Source of the DNA: Syntrophaceae bacterium
Lineage (GTDB): Bacteria > Desulfobacterota > Desulfomonilia > Desulfomonilales > Desulfomonilaceae
Reading direction: 5' to 3'
Assembly: GCA_014874425.1 (NCBI GenBank)
Contig: JACWAG010000123.1
Coordinates: forward strand, 1 to 8,833
DNA length: 8,833 bases
Below are positions 8,640 to 8,833 of the stretch, piece by piece (positions within the stretch are counted from its first letter, which is position 1; each line of letters starts with the position of its first letter). The translations under genes were made by a program, and so were the position numbers. The notes beneath the pieces were generated by a model that made no database searches, had not been told where the DNA came from, and saw nothing but the letters and a program-made list of their open reading frames with translations.

Positions 8640-8833
8640 TTCACTTTAAAACCGTATTTCTCAAAAATCTCCTTTGCCTCGGGACCTTTGAGGAAGTCGA
8701 AGAATTTCTCAGCGTCTGGCTTGATCTTACCCTGAATTAAAGCCGCAGGATAAATTATAGGCGGATAGCTGTCGGGAGGAAAAACGCCTACGATCTTTAC
8801 CTTTTCGCTGATTGCGGCGTCAGTGGAGTAAAC
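8636..8833 (-). CDS. modA: Molybdate-binding periplasmic protein ModA, C-terminal part (gene runs off the right edge)
   Basis: The last 65 codons of an open frame that enters from the right edge and ends with TGA at 8636-8638. The translation begins VYSTDAAISEKVKIVGVFP, then SYPPIIYPAAL, and ends with the helices KFFDFLKGPEAKEIFEKYGF. VYSTDA matches the ModA segment whose tyrosine binds the oxyanion (VYGSDA in Escherichia coli). The PI-YP-A stretch and the closing FL-A-IF-GF pattern are also characteristic. The product would be exported to the periplasm and deliver molybdate to ModBC. The signal peptide and any upstream promoter, ModE site or molybdenum-cofactor riboswitch lie outside the window. 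The stop codon overlaps the modB start by 4 bases. Confidence 0.9.
   Translation of the reverse strand, partial: VYSTDAAISEKVKIVGVFPPDSYPPIIYPAALIQGKIKPDAEKFFDFLKGPEAKEIFEKYGFKVK

Overview
The window is ordinary bacterial chromosome: about half G+C in the genes, more A+T-rich between them, with no mobile element, RNA gene or CRISPR array that I can see. The protein styles suggest a Gram-negative anaerobe of the Desulfobacterota (former Deltaproteobacteria). These are a very large membrane hybrid histidine kinase with two receiver domains, a GAF-linked class III cyclase, a short ModC, and a Pit-type permease followed by a DUF47 protein. This taxonomic guess comes from overall resemblance only and is of low to moderate confidence.

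Left part (1-5395): two signalling genes are transcribed away from each other across a roughly 410-base A+T-rich, palindrome-containing intergenic region (1493-1903). On the minus strand lies a 405-residue GAF plus nucleotide cyclase protein (275-1492). On the plus strand lies an 1163-residue sensor (1904-5395). Its order is a multi-pass membrane region, an extracytoplasmic sensor domain, PAS, HisKA, HATPase and two receivers. A sigma-70-like promoter is visible for the kinase and a weaker one for the cyclase. The first 274 bases hold no gene, but contain three copies of a TTTACCG motif in 42 bases.

Right part (5478-8833): five genes read on the minus strand in the order modA (3' end only), modB, modC, a Pit-family permease and a DUF47/PhoU-like protein. 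modA and modB overlap by 4 bases, modB and modC are 3 bases apart, modC and pit about 80 bases apart, and pit and the DUF47 gene 16 bases apart. ModABC takes up molybdate through an ABC transporter. The Pit/DUF47 pair is normally a phosphate permease with its cytoplasmic partner. The spacing allows all five to be one transcript.

Most of this is well-known biology. The points worth a second look are: a Pit-like permease whose second repeat has lost residues essential in studied phosphate carriers, while sitting directly behind molybdate uptake genes; a cyclase with a guanylate-cyclase-like glutamate and a cysteine-rich GAF domain; and the uncharacterised membrane and extracytoplasmic sensor half of the hybrid kinase. 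I found no clear case of a wholly new system.
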